64,000 bases of DNA from Emcibacter nanhaiensis. GTDB taxonomy: Bacteria > Pseudomonadota > Alphaproteobacteria > Sphingomonadales > Emcibacteraceae. Numbering within the stretch: the first letter of the stretch is position 1; every line of letters starts with the position of its first letter. Positions 61,965-64,000 of this stretch are shown here, piece by piece. Location of the stretch: NCBI RefSeq assembly GCF_006385175.1, contig NZ_VFIY01000014.1:1-64000 (forward strand), in the 5' to 3' direction. The position numbers and the translations under genes were made by a program. Below the pieces are notes generated by a model. The model was given only the letters and a program-made list of their open reading frames with translations. It did not search any database and had not been told where the DNA came from.

Positions 61965-62307
61965 TTCACCTTCCTTCTCTGTTTTCTGCGCCTTTTACCA
62001 AACAGCCCAACCAGCATGATCCTGATCCGGAAGCATTACCTCCGTGCTTTCGTCCCTGGCCAGCGTTAAAAAGCCGCAAAACTTGCCGACATCATTCTTC
62101 AATTTTATTATTTGTATACATACATACATTATATTTTCAATAAAATTTGTGCTTTGGCCATGATTTATATCGCTGGACTTGTTTATCTTTTAAGGATTTA
62201 CCGCCTCTCCTTTAGTCGGCGCTATCCATGCCGAGCCTTACAAGTCAGTGTGACTTATCTTAAAAAAGTGACCTGGACGCCCCCCTATTCCTTCCTAATT
62301 CTTTTCC
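61965..62307. other. 343-bp intergenic region at the right end of the cluster
   Basis: It holds the GntR-type operator at 62114-62127 and the 15-mer CTTAAAAAAGTGACC (62259-62273), nearly identical to 447-461 near the left end. No N-terminal recombinase sequence is detected in any frame. The break between the SDR promoter and the recombinase remnant therefore lies here. Confidence 0.5.
62114..62127. promoter_or_regulatory. GntR-type operator, site 7 (before the SDR/dehydrogenase pair)
   Basis: GTATACATACATAC, preceded by TTT and followed by ATTATATTTT. It is the rightmost site of the seven and lies 149 bp before the SDR start. Confidence 0.55.
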
Positions 62308-63321
62308 TTGTCTTTCGAGCTTATGCCGGAACCCATCGTCCCTCGAAAGGTAAAGCGCAGTCCATTGGGGATTGTGTTCTTTCAGGAGCAATACCAGAAC
62401 CAGATCGACGGGGTCAGGAATGCGCTCGCCAACACAAGACGGCCCAAGCACCTGCTCTCCGGCTTGCTCACCTGCGGCCACTGCGGGGGCCGCTACAGTA
62501 TTGTGAGCCAGGATCTCTATGGCTGCTTTAACGCCCGGAACCGCAACACCTGCACCAACAAGCACACCATCAAGCGCCAGAGGATTGAGGAACGGGTGTT
62601 GCATGGCCTCAAGGACAAGCTGATCACCCCCGAGGTGGTGGAGACCATCATCCGCGAGATGCAACAGGAAGCCAACCGGCTGCAGCGGGAACGCCTGCAA
62701 GGCCATGACCAGAAGAAGAAGGATCTTGCCGCCGTAAATTCTAAAATGATGCGGTATGTGGAAGCCATCGGCGAAGGCACCGACCTGCCGATCATGCACA
62801 CCCAGCTGAAGGAGCTGGAAGTGGAACGCAAGCGCCTGGAACAGGAGCTCAGTCAGGAACCGATTAAACTGCCGGACCTGCATCCCGGTATTGCCACGCT
62901 GTATCGGGAGAAGGTGGAACGACTGACAGAAGCCCTCAATGATCCGGCCTCCCTCCAGGAAGCCGGAGAAGCGATCCGCTCTCTGATCGACAAGATCATC
63001 CTCACGCCCATCGAGGACAAGGATGGCACCTCTACTTTGGAAGTGGCGCTTTACGGGGAACTGGACGCTTTGCTGCATTTCATGACGAGTAAAGAGAGCT
63101 CGTTGAACGTTCCGCAGCCCACATCCCGGGCCGTCAGGCCCAGTGAACCACCCCGCAACCAGGGTATGGAAGAAGACAAGAAGTCTAATGTTTCTGGGGA
63201 GTTACAGATAACAGAAAGCCGTCCTTCTGGTATGGAGGGACGGCTTTACTGTCTCAGTGGTTTCTGGGGCAGGATTTACCGCTATGGGCTTACGCCCTAC
63301 GCGTTGCCTCCAACATATTGA
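62308..63321 (+). pseudogene. Large serine recombinase remnant (C-terminal part only)
   Basis: The frame encodes the C-terminal half of a large serine recombinase. The zinc ribbon is HLLSGLLTCGHCGGRYS, followed by CFNARNRNTCTN with the paired Cys. A long coiled coil (about 90-190, rich in Glu, Gln and Arg) comes next, then the DKIILTPIE segment that ends these proteins. The N-terminal catalytic domain with its Ser and the YxRxS motif is missing, and the first 35 residues do not look like the family. So the gene is 5'-truncated and inactive. It shares the right boundary with a repeat copy 100 bp downstream and may have brought in, or been broken by, the arrival of the cluster. Confidence 0.78.
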
Positions 63322-63382
63322 TTTACAATATGTTTCCGGCCGAACCAGCACGCTCATTCACCGACCCCACCTACCAGATAAA

Positions 63383-63414
63383 ACAAAAGGGCCCCGTTAA
63401 GGGACCCTTTGTTT
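63383..63414 (+). terminator. Rho-independent terminator after the recombinase remnant
   Basis: ACAAAAGGGCCCC and GGGACCCTTTGT form a stem with one mismatch around GTTAA, followed by a T-rich tail (TTTGTTTTATT). It lies 62 bp after the recombinase stop. The repeat copy starts directly after the tail. Confidence 0.7.
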
Positions 63415-63416
63415 TA

Positions 63417-63479
63417 TTGGTTGCGGGGGCTGGCTTTCAACTGAACCCATACTCCGATTTTCTGAGCCTTGCAGCGTAA
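63417..63479 (+). repeat. Boundary repeat, right copy (tRNA-end-like)
   Basis: It begins TTGGTTGCGGGGGCTGGCTT and aligns gap-free with 352-414, with roughly 13 differences in 63 positions. The shared head resembles the reverse complement of a tRNA acceptor and T-arm. It follows the recombinase terminator. Confidence 0.5.
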
Positions 63480-63731
63480 CGAATATTCCGATCAGATCAA
63501 TATCAAGGGGCTAAAACAACCTTAACGTCGGTTGAAGAAACTTCTGCGCAGCTACGCTTGCGGTCTTCACATTTCTCGGCACACCAATCAGCGGCAGAAG
63601 CGAAGATCCAGAAAATGAAACTCAGATTTGTGGACTCATAGCCTACTTCAACTAATCCCAATCCTCTAACTCACACCAAGCATGCATTTCATTAGATTTC
63701 ATTAATATTGTGTTGATCTTTTATCCGTAAC

Positions 63732-63810
63732 ATTCACTGAACAAGAAAAAATTTAGGGTTTTGGCGGGGTCTTTAAAATTTAGTGAGGAACTGCACAATG
63801 TTCAGTGAAT
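63732..63810. promoter_or_regulatory. Inverted repeat reaching over the chemoreceptor start codon
   Basis: ATTCACTGAACA (63732-63743) is the exact complement of TGTTCAGTGAAT (63799-63810). The second arm begins inside the ATG at 63798, so pairing in the mRNA would hide the start codon, though not the GAGGA ribosome site just before it. Confidence 0.4.
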
Positions 63811-64000
63811 TAATAGACAGAGTGAATATGCGGGAGGCCGGAGGACTTTCAAGTGAAACGATAAAGGCTCTTTCAGGCGCTCAGGCCATGATCCAGTTTA
63901 CGCCCGAAGGCGAGATTCTGGAGGCAAACGATCTTTTTCTGAAGGCCGTTGGCTATGATATTTCCGAAATCAAAGGCCGACATCACAGCATATTTGTCCC
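63798..64000 (+). CDS. PAS-domain methyl-accepting chemotaxis protein, N-terminal end (cut by right edge)
   Basis: The first 67 codons are in the window. They read IKALSGAQAMIQFTPEGEIL, then ANDLFLKAVGYDISEIKGRHH and SIFV, the first half of a PAS domain of the type at the front of soluble chemoreceptors (usual form SQAMIEFTPDGTIL, EIKGKHH). Such proteins have no membrane segment and sense redox or small molecules in the cytoplasm. GAGGA lies at suitable distance before the ATG. The signalling domain is outside the window. Like the HD-GYP gene at the left edge, it looks like host backbone. Confidence 0.8.
   Translation, partial: MFSELIDRVNMREAGGLSSETIKALSGAQAMIQFTPEGEILEANDLFLKAVGYDISEIKGRHHSIFV

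Larger units (their letters stand above)
63322..63797. other. 476-bp non-coding right boundary region
   Basis: It holds a hairpin terminator (63383-63414), the right repeat copy (63417-63479), and the leader of the chemoreceptor gene with one arm of an inverted repeat (63732-63743). No further gene is supported. Confidence 0.6.

Noticed and set aside
62112-62531. N-terminal part of the serine recombinase in a shifted frame
   Set aside because: The translation has no resolvase catalytic motif. The N-terminal domain is absent rather than frameshifted.

Overview
The window looks like a 62-kb catabolic gene island in a Gram-negative bacterium, probably an alphaproteobacterium. The evidence is three TonB-dependent receptors, exported hydrolases, and a wealth of acyl-CoA enzymes of the kind common in marine and freshwater Alphaproteobacteria; the class assignment is inference. 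No tRNA, rRNA or CRISPR was seen. Both edges look like chromosomal signalling genes: the tail of an HD-GYP phosphodiesterase at the left (2-268) and the head of a PAS-type chemoreceptor at the right (63798-64000). Just inside each edge lies a copy of the same degenerate repeat (352-414 and 63417-63479), and the right edge also carries the C-terminal remnant of a large serine recombinase. The whole block between them may therefore be acquired cargo.

Layout. (1) 719-12828, TetR module: a dimethylformamidase-like amidohydrolase diverges from a TonB receptor, which is followed by two saccharopine-dehydrogenase-like reductases, an acyl-CoA dehydrogenase, an acyl-CoA ligase and an SCP2-type thiolase, with a TetR regulator at the end. 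A 13-bp palindrome recurs in front of the receptor and the regulator. (2) 13210-15264: a Crp-like regulator diverging from an SDR and a VTT/DedA membrane protein. (3) 15312-24157, AraC module: a leftward beta-oxidation operon (FadA-type thiolase, FadJ-type bifunctional enzyme, PaaG-like isomerase, SCP2-type thiolase, DECR2-like dienoyl-CoA reductase) ending in D-serine dehydratase, divergent from an AraC regulator. (4) 24393-61964, GntR module: DgcN-DgcA (D-glutamate catabolism) with an acyl-CoA ligase, acyl-CoA dehydrogenase, GPH-type transporter, TonB receptor and Ntn (C45) hydrolase; an alpha-methylacyl-CoA racemase; the GntR/HutC regulator; a CoA-transferase; then receptor, transporter, alpha/beta hydrolase and beta-lactamase-fold hydrolase; a second beta-lactamase-fold hydrolase; an M55 D-aminopeptidase; two MlrC-like M81 metallopeptidases around a DapA-family lyase; a D-cysteine desulfhydrase-family PLP enzyme; a CitE-type lyase; an aldehyde dehydrogenase and class III aminotransferase; a periplasmic isochorismatase-fold hydrolase; and an acyl-CoA dehydrogenase with an SDR. 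A Crp/Fnr regulator and a di-haem peroxidase (57603-59865) sit inside this block but have no GntR-type site.

Seven copies of the palindrome GTAT-N5-CATAC lie in front of the operons of module 4, including the GntR gene itself, so this block is probably one regulon. Taken together the enzymes would suit uptake and complete breakdown of an acylated or polyketide peptide containing D-amino acids. D-Glu enzymes, MlrC-like and MlrB-fold hydrolases, an alpha-methylacyl-CoA racemase, a dienoyl-CoA reductase, a beta-amino-acid-capable transaminase class and a possible mesaconate route each match a building block of microcystin or nodularin. No MlrA-type protease is present in the window, so the substrate remains a hypothesis.
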